Of a stretch of 64,000 nucleotides of DNA, positions 43,302 to 55,100 are shown piece after piece. Position 1 is the stretch's first letter. Each line of letters opens with the position of its first letter. The notes under the pieces are model-generated. The model saw nothing but the letters and a program-made list of their open reading frames with translations. It was not told the DNA's origin and made no database searches. The translations under genes and the position numbers were made by a program. The DNA lies in assembly GCA_016858145.1 (NCBI GenBank), contig JAEHOE010000006.1, positions 558,001 through 622,000 of the forward strand, written 5' to 3'. Origin of the DNA: Edaphochlamys debaryana (lineage: Eukaryota; Chlorophyta; Chlorophyceae; Chlamydomonadales).

Positions 43302-46300
43302 ATGGGTAAGTTCGACGGACGCGGCGCATGCCCTTAGCCTTCTCTGCGACTGGCTGCTCAGCAACGCCAATGGTCCCTGCTTGCTGCTTGGGCATCTCGG
43401 GGGACGTCGTCGGGGCTCGGGCTGGCCTCTGCGCCTCGTGCACACTCTTGGTTGAGCCGGCTGCGACCCGCCTTCCTGGCAACGAACTCTGCCTGACGCA
43501 ACGGTGTACAACGTTTCTGCTGCGCAGGTCGCTCCTTTGCGGCCCCTGTAGTGCTATGTTTAGCGCTCGTAATTCTACAGGCGGTCGAGGCACAGCTGGT
43601 TGGGCACATCGTGGCATCACCACCGATGTACCCGAGTATTCCGCCTCCGCCTCCTCTGACGCCTTCAGGAGCCCCTATTTATCCAAGCGTGCCCCTGCCA
43701 TCCAATCCCTATGAGTCCCCCGCTCCTTCCCAAGAACCGTCGCCGGCGGTGTACCCGTCGATCCCGCCCCCACCGTCCCCTATGGAGCCCCCGACCTATT
43801 CTACCCAGCCGCCCCCCGTGCCCTCTCCCGAGCTTTCCCCCGCGCCCCCTCCGTCCCCCGAGCCATCGGTGCTGCCCACCTACCCTCCCATCGAGCCCTC
43901 GCCGTCTCCCAGCCCCACACCGAGCCCGTCTGCGACCATGCCTCCCTCCTACCCCCCCCGTGGTGCCGTCCCCGAGCCCCACCCCGAGCCCCACCCCCAG
44001 CCCCACCCCCAGCCCCACCCCAAGCCCCACCCCCAGCCCCACCCCAAGCCCCACCCCCAGCCCCACCCCAAGCCCCACTCCCAGCCCTTCTCCTTCCGTC
44101 TCGCCCTCATACCCCCCCATCGTGCCGTCCCCCACGCCCAGCCCCTCGGCCAGCCCCTCCCCATCCGTACCCCCCTCTTACTCGCCGGTGCCTTCGCCGA
44201 CCCCCTCCTACTCGCCTGAGCCGTCGCCGAGCCCCAGCCCCTCCGCCAGCCCCTCTCCCTCCGTCACCCCCTCCTACTCTCCCCAGCCTTCGACCTACCC
44301 CTCACCTTCCCCCTCGGCCTCGCCCTCGCCCTCGGCCTCGCCTTCCCCCTCGGCCTCCCCCTCCCCCTCGGCCTCCCCCTCCCCCACCATCCCCCCCTGC
44401 TACGTGCCGCCCGGCGCCTACCCCCCCGCATACTGCGGCAACTACAGCCCCACCCCCACCCCAAGCCCCAGCCCGAGCCCCACCTACAGCCCCGTCCCCA
44501 CCCCAAGCCCCAGCCAGAGCCCCAGCCCCACCTACAGCCCCGCTCCCAGCCCAAGCCCCACCTACAGCCCTGCCCCAACGCCCACCCCCTCCTCAAGCCC
44601 CAGCCCCAGCCCCTCGGACACGCCCTCTCCGAACCCCTCACCCTCGCCCCTCCTCACCGTCTCCGGCTCGGCTCGCTCCACGGGTGCCCTGGCTGCCTGC
44701 AAGGTGAGCTTCCCGCCTGCGCCCTTGCTGCCGGCCTTCGCTTGTACAGGCTCGTGCCCATTGCGCTCCCCTGCTGCGCGCAAGGCTGCAAGCTCGATCC
44801 ACACCAGCTCCTAACTCGCCCCTGCCCTCTGCCCCCCTCCCTCGCTCCCACACCCCCAGGGCTACTTCGCCGATGGCACCGGCTCCACCGCCTCCTTCAC
44901 CACCGCCGCCGACGGCTCCTTCTCCGCCACCCTCGCCGCCACCGCCGCCCGCATCGACGTCCGCATCGCCGCCTACGCCGACGGCTGCCTCGACGCCTTC
45001 ACCCGCCTGCCGGCGCCCTTCCCCATGGCCGGCATCGTAACCGCCGCCGCCGGTGACGCCGCGCCGACGGTTACGGTTACGCCCGCCACGACGATCCTGT
45101 CGTACGTGCCCGCCGAGACCGTCAAGGCCGACCGCGTCGCCGCCGCCTACGCCCTGCTCGGCGTCGACGTCGCCGCCGCCCCTGCCGGCCCCGTCGCCGG
45201 CCTCCGCAGCGGCCTCGTGTCCGTCCGCCAGGCCGCCATGGAGCAGCTCTACGCTGACCTCGCCGTCAACGCCCTGCTCACCTCCGCCGCCGCCGCCCTG
45301 GCGGCGCTGCCGGCCGAGTCCGTCCCCGCCTGCGCCGCTGACGCGTCGCTGCGCGCCTCCGCCACCACTGCCGCGCTGGCGGCGCGCCTGGTCGAGATCG
45401 GCGCCGCTGCCGCCGGCCCCACCCCCGTGTCCGGCTCCCTCAACGGCGGCGTGCTGACGGCGACGCCAGGCGCCCACGTCCGCGCCGTCGTCACCGCCGC
45501 CGCCCGCGACGGCTGCCGCGCCGCCACCGATGCCCTCACCTCCGCCGCCTTCACCGCCGCGCTCGACGCCGCCGCCGCGCTGTACGAGCGTGCTGTATCC
45601 GAGTACGTCGTACGGCAGTCCAAGGCCTCCGACGACGCCGACTGGGCCGCCGTACCCCTGACGGCCCTGGCCCTGGCTGCGCGCACTCAGGCCGTGGTGC
45701 AGACCCGCGGCGCCGAGGCCGTCGCCGCCACGCTCTCCAGCCCGCAGCTGCTGACGGCGCTGCTGGCCTCCGCCGCCTGGTCCGAGGCGCTCGCCGCCGC
45801 CGCCGTCGACATGGACGCCATGTCCGCCGCCCTGGGCTTCGGCGCCCTGGCCGCCGCCACGCCGCTGCGCCTGCGCCTGCGCGCCACGGGCCCGCTGGAC
45901 GCCTGCCCCGTGTCCAGCCTGGACGCGCTCACATTTGCCTTCGCTGACGGCGCCCTGGTGACGGACGTCGAGGGAGTGGCCACGCAGGCCTCGGCCCGCC
46001 AGGCGGAGGTGTTTGTGCCCGCCGGCTGCCGCGACGTCAAGCTGTCCAACCCCGCCAAGACCATCAACAACGACGTCACGCTCACGGTGAGGGCTCTGGG
46101 CTTCCGGGCCTTGGGACTAGTTGCGCAAGGCGCACAGACGGGTTCGTAGCCGTGTGCTTGCGCTCTTCTCTTTGCACTCTTCCCCTGACCCAACGCCTGC
46201 TGCAACCGCAGATCCTGTACCCGCCCGGCGTGGAGACCGCCGTCGCGGACGCCGCCACGTGCCTGGCGTCCAAGGTGGCCCTGCGCCTGGCCATGCGCGA

Positions 46301-48704
46301 CTCGCAGGCCGCTCCCCGCATGCTCAGCGTCGAGGTGAGACCATCCTGCTGCCGCCCTCCGCTGCTGCTGCTCGCCCCGGTCCCTACTCGACTCCTCTCC
46401 TCCCCGCTCCTTCCTATGGCCCCGCACGCCTCAACCTCGAGGCACCCACTCACCTCACCCTCCCTTCCCCTCCCCCCACCCCGCCTCCCCCCAGGACTTT
46501 GCGCTGCTGCCCCACTTCTTCCGCATCGGCCGCGCCGGCGCCCCCGACGCGCTGCCCGAGGGCGCCGACTTCGTGCGCCAGAACTGGCCCTCCACCGGCC
46601 GCAGCGCCGCCCTGCACGTGCGCGTGCTCCTGCTCAACGTCCGCGTGCTGGCGCTGGTGCAGCCCACCGGCCTGTTCATGTCGGGTGAGCGCCGTCGCTT
46701 GGAAACACCCGTCCTCTTCTCCTCTCCCCAGCCTTGGAGCACGCGCCGTATGGTTGGGGCTGCTGGCTATGGCAGGTACCCCCGGCTTGCCCTGACTCCT
46801 CCCTCTGCATCCTCCCCCCACGACTCGTCCATCCCGTTTCCCAGGCTTCATGGGCGGCGGCCGCACCACGGGCTCCGCCGCCAACACGCTGTCCGACATC
46901 GCGGCCGAGGACCTGCTGGGCCTGCGCCTGGAGCCCGCCGCCGCCTACTACCTCAAGGCCCTCATGCAGTCCTTCTTCGCCGCCGAGACCGGCGCCGCCA
47001 GGCAGCGCCGCTCCGCCCTCGACGTCGCCTCCGCCACCGACGGCGCCGCCGAGGCCGAGATCGTGGCCTGCACATCCCAGGAGCGCTGCGCGCGCCTCGG
47101 CGGCGCCGGTGGTGAGCACCGCGAGCTGGCCGCCCGTCGCTCCCTGGCGCTGACGGACTCGCAGCGGGACCAGGTGCTGGGCTCCGTGTCGAATGCCGTG
47201 GGCGCCTGCGCGGCGCTGCTGGCGGCGCTGGACGCGCAGGTGGAGGCGGCGGCGGCCTCGGGGCAGTCCATCGACCTGGACGCCATCATGGCCCGAGCCA
47301 CTGCGGTGGGTGCGGGGGAGGCGGGGCGTGAGGCGGCGTAGCGGGCAGGGTGTGTGGCTGTGGGCAGCCTCGGGGCTTGGCCCCTCGCGCACTCATCACC
47401 TCCATCTCTGCCACCCGCCACCCTGACGAGACCTGCTTGTGATAACCGCCTCCGTACGTACTGCTCTCGCCCGCCACAGATCTCCTCCATGATCCAGACC
47501 GACTTGGCCGCCGCCCTGTCAGAGCTGGCCGCCGCCGCCGCCGCGGGCGACATGGACCGAATCAACGCCCTCTCCGCCGCCCTGGAGGCCCAGTTCACAG
47601 GGGACGCCCTGCTCAACCGCATCCCCGGCGCCGGCTCCCCCAGCCCCAGCCCGAGCCCCAGCCCCAGCCCGGGCAACGTCACGGGCAACCCCGAGGCCGG
47701 AAACGGCACCGTCATTGCCCCCGGCGGCTCCAACTCCACCACGGTTTCGGAACCCGAGACCGCCCCCGCCACCTCGACCAACAGCAACACCTCCATCATA
47801 GTGGGCTGCGTGGTGGGCATCATCGGCGGCCTGCTCGTACTGGGGGCGATCGGCCTGTTCGTACGCGCCCACATTCGTAACAAGCGCGCCCAGGTGGTGG
47901 ACAAGGCCGCCGCCAGCGTGACCCTGAGCCCTGTTGTCGTACAAGATCCTGAGGGCACGGCAACGGCGGTTGAGAACGTCAAGGGCGGCATGGATCTGGA
48001 GGACGGCGGCCGCGCCGCCGCCCTGGCCGCCGCCGCCGCCGCCGCCGCCGCCGCGCCGTCGCCGAGGCCCGAGGGCGAGGCCCAGCCCTCCGCCGGCGCC
48101 CTGCCGCCAGGCACCAACACCGCTGACCCCGAGCTCGCGCAGTACGCCAACGCCCTGTACGGCGCCAGTGAGGACAACCACGCTGCCGCCGACGCCGCCG
48201 TTGCTGGCGAGGTCCTGCCGACGCTGCGCGAGCGATCCGACCTGGCCGCCGCCTCCCCCCGCCCGCCCTCTGCCTCGCCCCGCCCCGCCTCCCGCCCCGC
48301 CTCCGCCAGTGGCAACGTCAACAGCTCACCCCGCGCCCCCAGCGGCAGCGGCATCGAGGGCCTGCAGCGCCCCCCCAGCGCCGCCGGCAGCGCCGCCGGC
48401 CTGCCCCGCCCGCCCAGCGTCCACGACGGCATGCCTCCCGCCGCCACCTTCTCCCGCCCCGCCTCCGCCAGCGCCGGCGGCGCCCCCGACGCCGCCCCCC
48501 CTGCCGCCCCTCGCCCCCGGCTCGCGCCCCGCCTCCGCCACCTACGGCGGCGCTCCCCCGGCTGCGCCCACGGGCGGGTCCCGCCCCGTCAGCGCGGGCG
48601 GCTCGCGCCCCGCTAGCGCCGGTGGCGCCCGCCCCCCCAGCGCTGGCGGCGCCGCTGCTCCAGCCCAGCCGTCGGCCGCTACCGGCAGCGAGGACGCGGT
48701 GTAA
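43302..48704 (+). CDS. Ser-Pro-rich type I membrane glycoprotein (frame broken twice)
   Basis: Seven exons: 43302-43305, 43528-44703, 44860-46086, 46212-46334, 46495-46684, 46845-47305 and 47480-48704. The first exon supplies only ATG-G; splicing gives [23 protein letters not shown], a clear signal peptide. A ~290-residue SP/TP/PSPSP rod follows, of the hydroxyproline-rich wall-glycoprotein type. Next comes [20 protein letters not shown], which resembles a carboxypeptidase-regulatory-like beta domain, and then ~600 Ala-rich residues. A short PSPSPSPSP stalk with NVT, NGT and NST sequons precedes one transmembrane helix ([20 protein letters not shown]). The Ala/Pro cytosolic tail ends ATGSEDAV. 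The frame is interrupted at the C8 run 43952-43959 and again near the C7 run 48495-48501; one base less at each restores a closed frame of about 1,467 residues. Without the second correction the frame ends at 48616. It may be a wall-to-membrane linker. Confidence 0.68.
43952..43959 (+). other. Frameshifting C8 homopolymer
   Basis: Before this run, frame 0 reads ...[10 protein letters not shown]; after it the (SPTP)n frame is +1. Seven Cs would give [15 protein letters not shown], which matches the later in-frame [15 protein letters not shown]. As written, frame 0 turns into His/Pro/Gln-rich sequence. I see no GT-AG intron that would remove one base. Confidence 0.75.
48495..48501 (+). other. 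Second frameshifting C run
   Basis: Upstream the frame reads [15 protein letters not shown]. Downstream the natural frame ([29 protein letters not shown] then TAA at 48702) is shifted by one base, while the uncorrected frame becomes Arg-rich and stops at 48616. The C5 run at about 48513-48517 is an alternative site for the same single-base error. Confidence 0.6.
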
Positions 48705-51700
48705 GCCCCCGCCAGCCCGAGCTTAAGCCCTTGGCGGCTGGAGCCCCGAGCCGGGACCCACTGGTCCCCGCCTCGAGGGCTCGAGCCCGCCCGGTTTGGC
48801 TGCGTTGTGGCTTGGCACGCCTCTGAGAGAGGTGGGAGGGGCAGAGACTGCACCGAGGGGGTGCGCCGGCCAGCCGAGGGTGCCTGTGTGTGCCGGCGCG
48901 AGCGGCAAGGTCAGGTGCTGGGGCCGCTGAGAGGCGGGTGCTAGCGGCGTTACTAATGGGAACGCGGGCAGCGGGTATTGCGCCGTGCAGGCTCGCATCT
49001 ATATTGCGCCGCACGTGCTGGGGGCCAATCGTAGATTCCTTCACGTCTGGGGTGGAGGCCGGGTTTTCCCATCGGGGTCTTCTGTCTCTTCTTCAACTTC
49101 TCTGGATGGTGTGTTTGCTAATGAACGAATGAGAGAGGGTTTACGCTAGTTGACTGTCTGGGGGCTCATCGCCGCCTCTGCCAATAGCAGAGCGCGGTGC
49201 CTGCCTGTGCGGGTGCGCCTCCCGCCTACTCCATACCCCGCCTAAATCCCCGCTGCGCCAGCTCCCTCGGGGGCTGGGCCGCAGCTTGCCTCGGGCCTTG
49301 TTCACGCAATGCGGAGGTGCGGCACGGACGCGAGAGTTCTCGGAGTGGTGTCTGCAACGTTCTAACGAATGCGGTCCTTTTGAAGCGTATTAATTGTTGA
49401 CTGCGGCAGCCTTTGGCCTCCGGCGCCGTAGTTGAACCAAGTTGTGGGTGGTCAGGACGGTTGAGGGCTGGTTGCAGTTGCGCAACAGTTGCCTTCCCTC
49501 CAGACGGCCACAGAGTTCTTTTGTGGAGTTGTGTTGCGGAGCGTGCGTGAAGTATAAGTGCATGTGTGCGGAACAGCGGTCGATTCGACGGTAAAAAGCA
49601 GCACGGTTGACGCGCGTTAGTCCATCACCCCCGGCGGTAGGTGGGAGCCGGGTATGCCTCTCCTACCGAAACAATATCATATGTTGCTGCGGCCCAGTTG
49701 CTACTCGAGGCTGCGTTGAGGGGCGCATCACGATTATCATCCTTTCCCTAGCAATCCTATGTTTCCCAAACAACCGGCTGCTGAGATGAACAGGGAAGAC
49801 GGGTTCCTCTTGGGGCCCTGACCCCAGTAGTGTGGCGACGATGACGGATAGCAATGATGTGCGGTGAAGAGTTGATCGAGGGCCGGGTGCCCAAATGTCT
49901 ATTCATCTCTCTTTGCTACCTCTATGTGTCCCTGAGATTGCTCGGGGGCGCATTGATTCTGTTTCCGTCTTAAAGTCCTTATGTGCAGGCATCTGCCGGT
50001 GTAGTGTATGTGCGGGAAATGCAATTGCTGGGTGAGGATGGTGATATGGGGTGATATGGGGATACGGGGAAACACATGGGGGTTGATCGTGTGGCACGCA
50101 GGGGGGATGAAATCGGACCTTTGCAGGGGTGTGCATGGCTCAGACCCGAGCACGCATGCTACCGCCCAACTGGGGCTGTACATTCGTGCACCCAAATAAA
50201 CGGACGCCGAGATCCGGCGTGTGCTAGCGTAGGCTGTCTTATCCTACCGGACCTGCGGGAGGGCTGCGATGCTCCCCGCTTTGTGCTCTATGGTGGTAGC
50301 TATGTTGGCGCAGATTCGAGCGCCCCTAGTCCTGAGGGCGCGGTTGAGCGTGAAACCAGAGGACAGGCTGCAGGGCTGTGCACAGGAGGTGGGCCCCTGC
50401 CTGCCTTCCCTGCTCTACCCCCAAGCCGTGTATTTCCTTACCCTTGCTACGGTCGATGGCCCCCATGCGGCCCAGGCCCAGACGGAAGTGAGTCACTTCC
50501 CCAGGGGCACCGCGCTCTCAACGCTGGGGGACCGAGCGCTTCCGTAGCTTGCACATGTGCCTGGTCCTGGCGTGCCTTTCTCTGCATGTTGGCGAATTGT
50601 CTTACTTGCTGAGTCGAGGTGAAGTACTGGAGTGGTTGCGTAGGTTCGAGATGCGGATGTGGTCAGTCCTGAGAAGGTCATCCACTTTACCGCGCTCGTA
50701 TGTCACGTGGCACCGCCGCCGCCCTGCGGCATGGGCGCGGCGCGTGTGGCAGTCTCCGTGGCGTGAGATGGAGGTGGAGGAGGAGTGATCAGTCCCCTGG
50801 TTCAGTCGGGGGAGCGCCGGCGGCTCAGAAGCTGCATGTCAGGGCGCGTGCACGTGGGTGGTTTGGGTTTGCATGTAACTGCGGAGCGCATGCCTCATCG
50901 CGCCGCCCCTTCCGCCGCCCACGGAAACACCGGAATCCTGAAGTCTTATCGTCTGTGGGTGCCGCAGGTTCACGGGCATTCAGCCCTCGGCAGGTTCCGA
51001 CAGGCGGCGGCCGAGGCCTGCTGGGTGTGCCGGCGCTGTGGACCCCGAGGGTTAATGCGCTGTGCAGCTCGCCAGGGAGCTGCAGCGCATGGCCCAAGAC
51101 ACGAACCAGAGGTGGAGCTGGGGATTCCCCGCCAAGCCGTTGAGCACAGTCGCAGTTCTCCATCGTGTGCTGCAGGCGGGGCGGAGGGCGGTCGCAGGAT
51201 TGGGTACGTGTGGTGCGCGACCTAAGGGCGGCATACACGCCCGACACACTATTAGCTTAAGCTTCAAACAGCCAGGAACTTGATCGTGCAGCGTGGTCGA
51301 TGTCGATCGGCGCCGAGTAGGAGCCGAAATGCCCTGCTCGGACATAGGCACCCGCCCACCATTCTCTACGAGCTCACACGCCTCGCTACGTGGGCTGTCA
51401 GACATGCCACACTGAACTTAAACGCATTGTGTAGCTTAGTACAGAGTCGCGTGCTTGGTTAAGGCCTTGTTGGTTTACGGGCCCGCCGGGCGGGGAGCCA
51501 AGTGTTGAGCCAGCTTTACGCAACACGTTAAAGCTCGATTTCTCAGAAGGATACTGGTCCAAGCGACGTATGGTCGCCTCATAGGGTGCGCAGCTGCCCA
51601 CCAGTCCCAGTTGGGCAGTGGAGGATACTGAAGGCGGCATTGGCTTGCTATACTAGCCGAATAGCTTACATTATAACGCAAAGAGAACTCATCTGTCCTT

Positions 51701-52100
51701 CAAAGCGTCCTGCATCGCATTTGGCAATTTCGTTTTTCGACCAGCGGCCTGCCCAGCGGCGTGCAATTCCGTGTTGACACGAAATCGCTCCTGAGACAGC
51801 TGGCGTGAAGCTAACGGTTGTCGGGGTGAAGCTCCGGCCGTGTTTTACGGACGGGGGCCACTGCCACCCAGCTGCCACCCTCTCGGCGTACCCCACGACA
51901 TACAGCCTTCTCTGCGACGTGGAACCCGGGGCGCTGACGTGACCTGCGAGGCAGGCGGCGAGGGCAGCGCTGGCAGGCGGGATGAGGGCGAGTCCCTCCA
52001 CTGCTGGCGCTGCCGCCGCGGGTGCCGACTGCCCTGACTCGAGGACGCCAGCGGCGGCGGGCCATGGCACTGCCTCGCCGCCGCCGGCCCAGCGGGAAAG
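48705..52100. other. Intergenic, 3.4 kb
   Basis: No gene is supported. It holds the 3' flank of the SP-rich gene and the 5' flank of the pherophorin-like gene. A 92-codon frame at 50269-50547 contains YFLTLATVDGPHAA, which faintly recalls FMN-binding pyridoxamine-oxidase-like proteins but has no supporting exons. A short direct repeat GGTGATATGGGGTGATATGGGG lies near 50040. Confidence 0.45.
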
Positions 52101-55100
52101 ATGTGGCATCAGATGCGACCGCCGTGCAGTGGTATGTCTGGAACAGCACCAGCGTCCACTTTCAAGCTCCAACCAGGGGCGACCGCTGGCAGGACACCGA
52201 GGGGTTCTCAACGGGACGCGGACTTTGCTATGGGGCCTTGTATGGCTTGCGACGATGGTGCCCCAGGCGGCAGCACAGCCTCCCGCAGGGAATCCCCTAG
52301 GGAACGGCGACGCGGCTCTTCAACAACCCGCTCCAGGGCCGTGGGCAAGCCCCAGCGTTGGATTGTCTCCGTGGGCCCCGGATGAGCTGGGGTGGGCCCC
52401 ACCGCCGGGCCCGCCCAGCCCTGCAGCGCACCCTAGCCCCAGCACGAGCCCAGGAGTGCCCAGCCTTGGGCCACCGCTAGCGCCTAGCCCTCTGGAGGGG
52501 GCAAGGCCGCCGCAGGCCCCGCCGCTGTCGCCGCTGCGGCCGCCTGGGGTGCTGTCCCTGAGTGCGCCGCGCCAGCCGCCGCCGCCTTTCATGCCCGGGA
52601 AGCGGAGGTGAGGGATGGCTGCATGGTCACCGCCCGAGCCTGCCACGAGCCTGCATGGGGGTGCCTTTCAACGGGTGCTCAAATCCGCGATAGGGCCAAG
52701 AGGCTCCACGTGTCGCTTACACCCGGGGCCTGCCCCCGCGCCCTCTTCCGCCACCTCGTCTACCCGCAGGCGCCCCTCCCGGCCGCCCCCACGGGAGCAG
52801 CCTCCGCGGCCGCCTGCGCCCTTTCCCCCCGGTAAGGCCTGAGGCTCGTGGCTGCCCCGCACCTAGCTCTCCGCCGCCGTGGAAGGACGCAGCCGGTTCC
52901 TCGTGCCTCGCTGCATGCAGCGTCCGCACAAGCAGCCCACGCACTCACGGTCGGCGTCACACATGCGCCCCCGTTGGCACTGCCGCCTGCGCGCCCGACC
53001 CACGCTCTGCCGCCCCCTCCCCTGCCTCCAGTGCCGCCAACCGACTGGCTGTCTCCCATCTGTGGAGTTACGCTGGCGGCAACCATGGAGGGACAGCCTA
53101 CCGGCAGCGACCCGGCGGCGGGGGGCCTGCCGTTCGTGCTGGGGGAGACGATCGGAGCCATCTTCCCAAGCGCCTTCAGGTGTGGGCCTGGGTGGGCCTG
53201 GTCTGACCTGCGCGGGCCTGGGCGGGCCTGGCACGTGGCGTGTGTGTGCCCTTCCAGCCGGGGAGGGAGCGAGCAGCGAGTGATCTTAGTCACTCGCTCG
53301 GGGTGCCACAGGCCGCCTTGCCCCGCCCCCGGGGGTAGCCCGTAGCGCCTACAACATCCACCCCTGCTGACCTGCAACCCCGCAGGGTTCAGATGCCGGA
53401 GGGCAGCGACTGCGGCTGCAGCCGCTCGCCCTACTCCCTGGTGTGGGGCGAGGACGAAGCGGAGGGCGACAGGTGGGCGCCCAATAATGGCAAGGCCCCA
53501 CTGAGGAGCCGTGGCGCTGGTCAATTGGGGAACGGGCGTTGGCGGCTGGCGCACAGGCAAACCTAATAAGTCCCCTTGCTCCCGCAGAGCGTACTACGCT
53601 TTCCGCCTGGAGACTCGCACGAACCCCGCCTCCTCCTCCTCCTCCTCCTCCTTCCTGTACCCCGGCGCCGACGCCCTCCCTCCACTGAGGGCCCTTGTGG
53701 TTCAGATGGACCCAGCCCGCTCCACGCCATGCTACGGCATGAACGACTCATTCGCCGTACAGCCCGGGCAGTATGGCATGCCTCTGCCGTACGGTACGGC
53801 ATGGTTCCTGCCGGACGGCGGTCTGCCCGAGGGCTTTGGGGAACAGGAGCCTCAGGCGCCGCCGCCGCCGTCGCCGCCATGGGCCCCCGCCACAACGCGC
53901 CGGGCCCAGCGGCAGGCAGCAGCGGCGGCGGCGGCGGCAGCTGCTGCAGCGGCAGCGACGGCAGCGGCGGCAGAGCGGCCCAGAGGCCCGGGCAACAGAA
54001 CGGGGGTACCCGTCAAGGCCTACTGGGGTAAGTTGGGGTTTGTGTGTGGTGCAAGCCTTGTATGGAGACGGGCGACGGGAGAGAAGGTCAGGGTGGGCCG
54101 AGGCTCACGCGCACAATCGGCCTTGGGGGCTTGAGATGCGGCCGGAGCCTTGATGGCAATGAGGCCTGTTGGGACGTTGCCGGAGGAAACAGCCCAGGGT
54201 CCGCTTCCCCTCGGCGCAGCACAGTAGCATGGGCCCACTCGCGTACCTCCCCGTGCCTAACCACCCACTCTCGCACGTCGCGCATGGCCGTCGTGCAGGC
54301 AAGAGCCTGTACGGCAGCTACTTCGAGCTGACCTTTGACCTGGAGGATCTGCGAGCGCGCCTGGCGCCGCTGACTCCGCCGCCGCCGACGGCCTTCCCGC
54401 CGCCGGGGCTGCCGCTGATGCCGGGCGCGCCGCCGCCGCTGCCGCCGCCAAGCGACCCGCCATCGCCGCCAGCCGAGCCCCCAGGCGGTGACTACGCCCC
54501 GCCGCCTGAGGAGGAGCGTGCCCCGCCCCCGCAGCGGCAGCGGCAGAAAGCAGCCCAGGGGCGGCGGCGTCTGTTGGCGGCGGAAGGGCTGGCGGTGGGC
54601 CAGCTTCTTGGCAACAGCATCACTCGTGGGGCTTTCCTACTATCCAAGTGCGGGAGGGACCCTGTGCGGCGCCTTTGCCGCCTGCGCACCCCTGACGGCC
54701 TGCCGAACTGCCAAGTCGCGTTTGTGCTCGAGCCGCCGCCACCACCGCCGCCACCGCCGTCGCCCCCGTTGCCTCCAGTTCCCCCGCCGTCGCCACCTAA
54801 CCCGTCGCCGCCGCCGCCGTCACCCCCTCCACCGTCCCCGCCGCCGCCTCAGCCACCACCGCCGTCTCCGCCACCGCCCGCGCCACCACCGCCGTCGCCG
54901 CCACCGCCATCGCCCCTCCCGCCATCGCCACCGCCGCCGCCGAGCCCTCCGCCACCCACACCACCATCACCGCCGCCCCCGCCGCCCTCGCCCCGACCCC
55001 CGTCGCCGCCTCAACCCCCTTCTCCGCCGCCACCGCAGCCACCTGCGCCGTTGCCGCCGTCACCAGCGCCCCCGCCAGGCATGCCACCACCAAGCCCGCT

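Noticed and set aside
43665..44164. [15 protein letters not shown] minus-strand repeats
   Set aside because: Reverse complement of the (SPTP)n coding repeat, not a separate gene.
51982..52100. Upstream ATG at 51982 as the pherophorin-like start
   Set aside because: It would place the hydrophobic signal sequence about 80 residues into the protein; the ATG at 52101 with a short intron gives a normal N-terminal signal peptide, although this needs transcript support.
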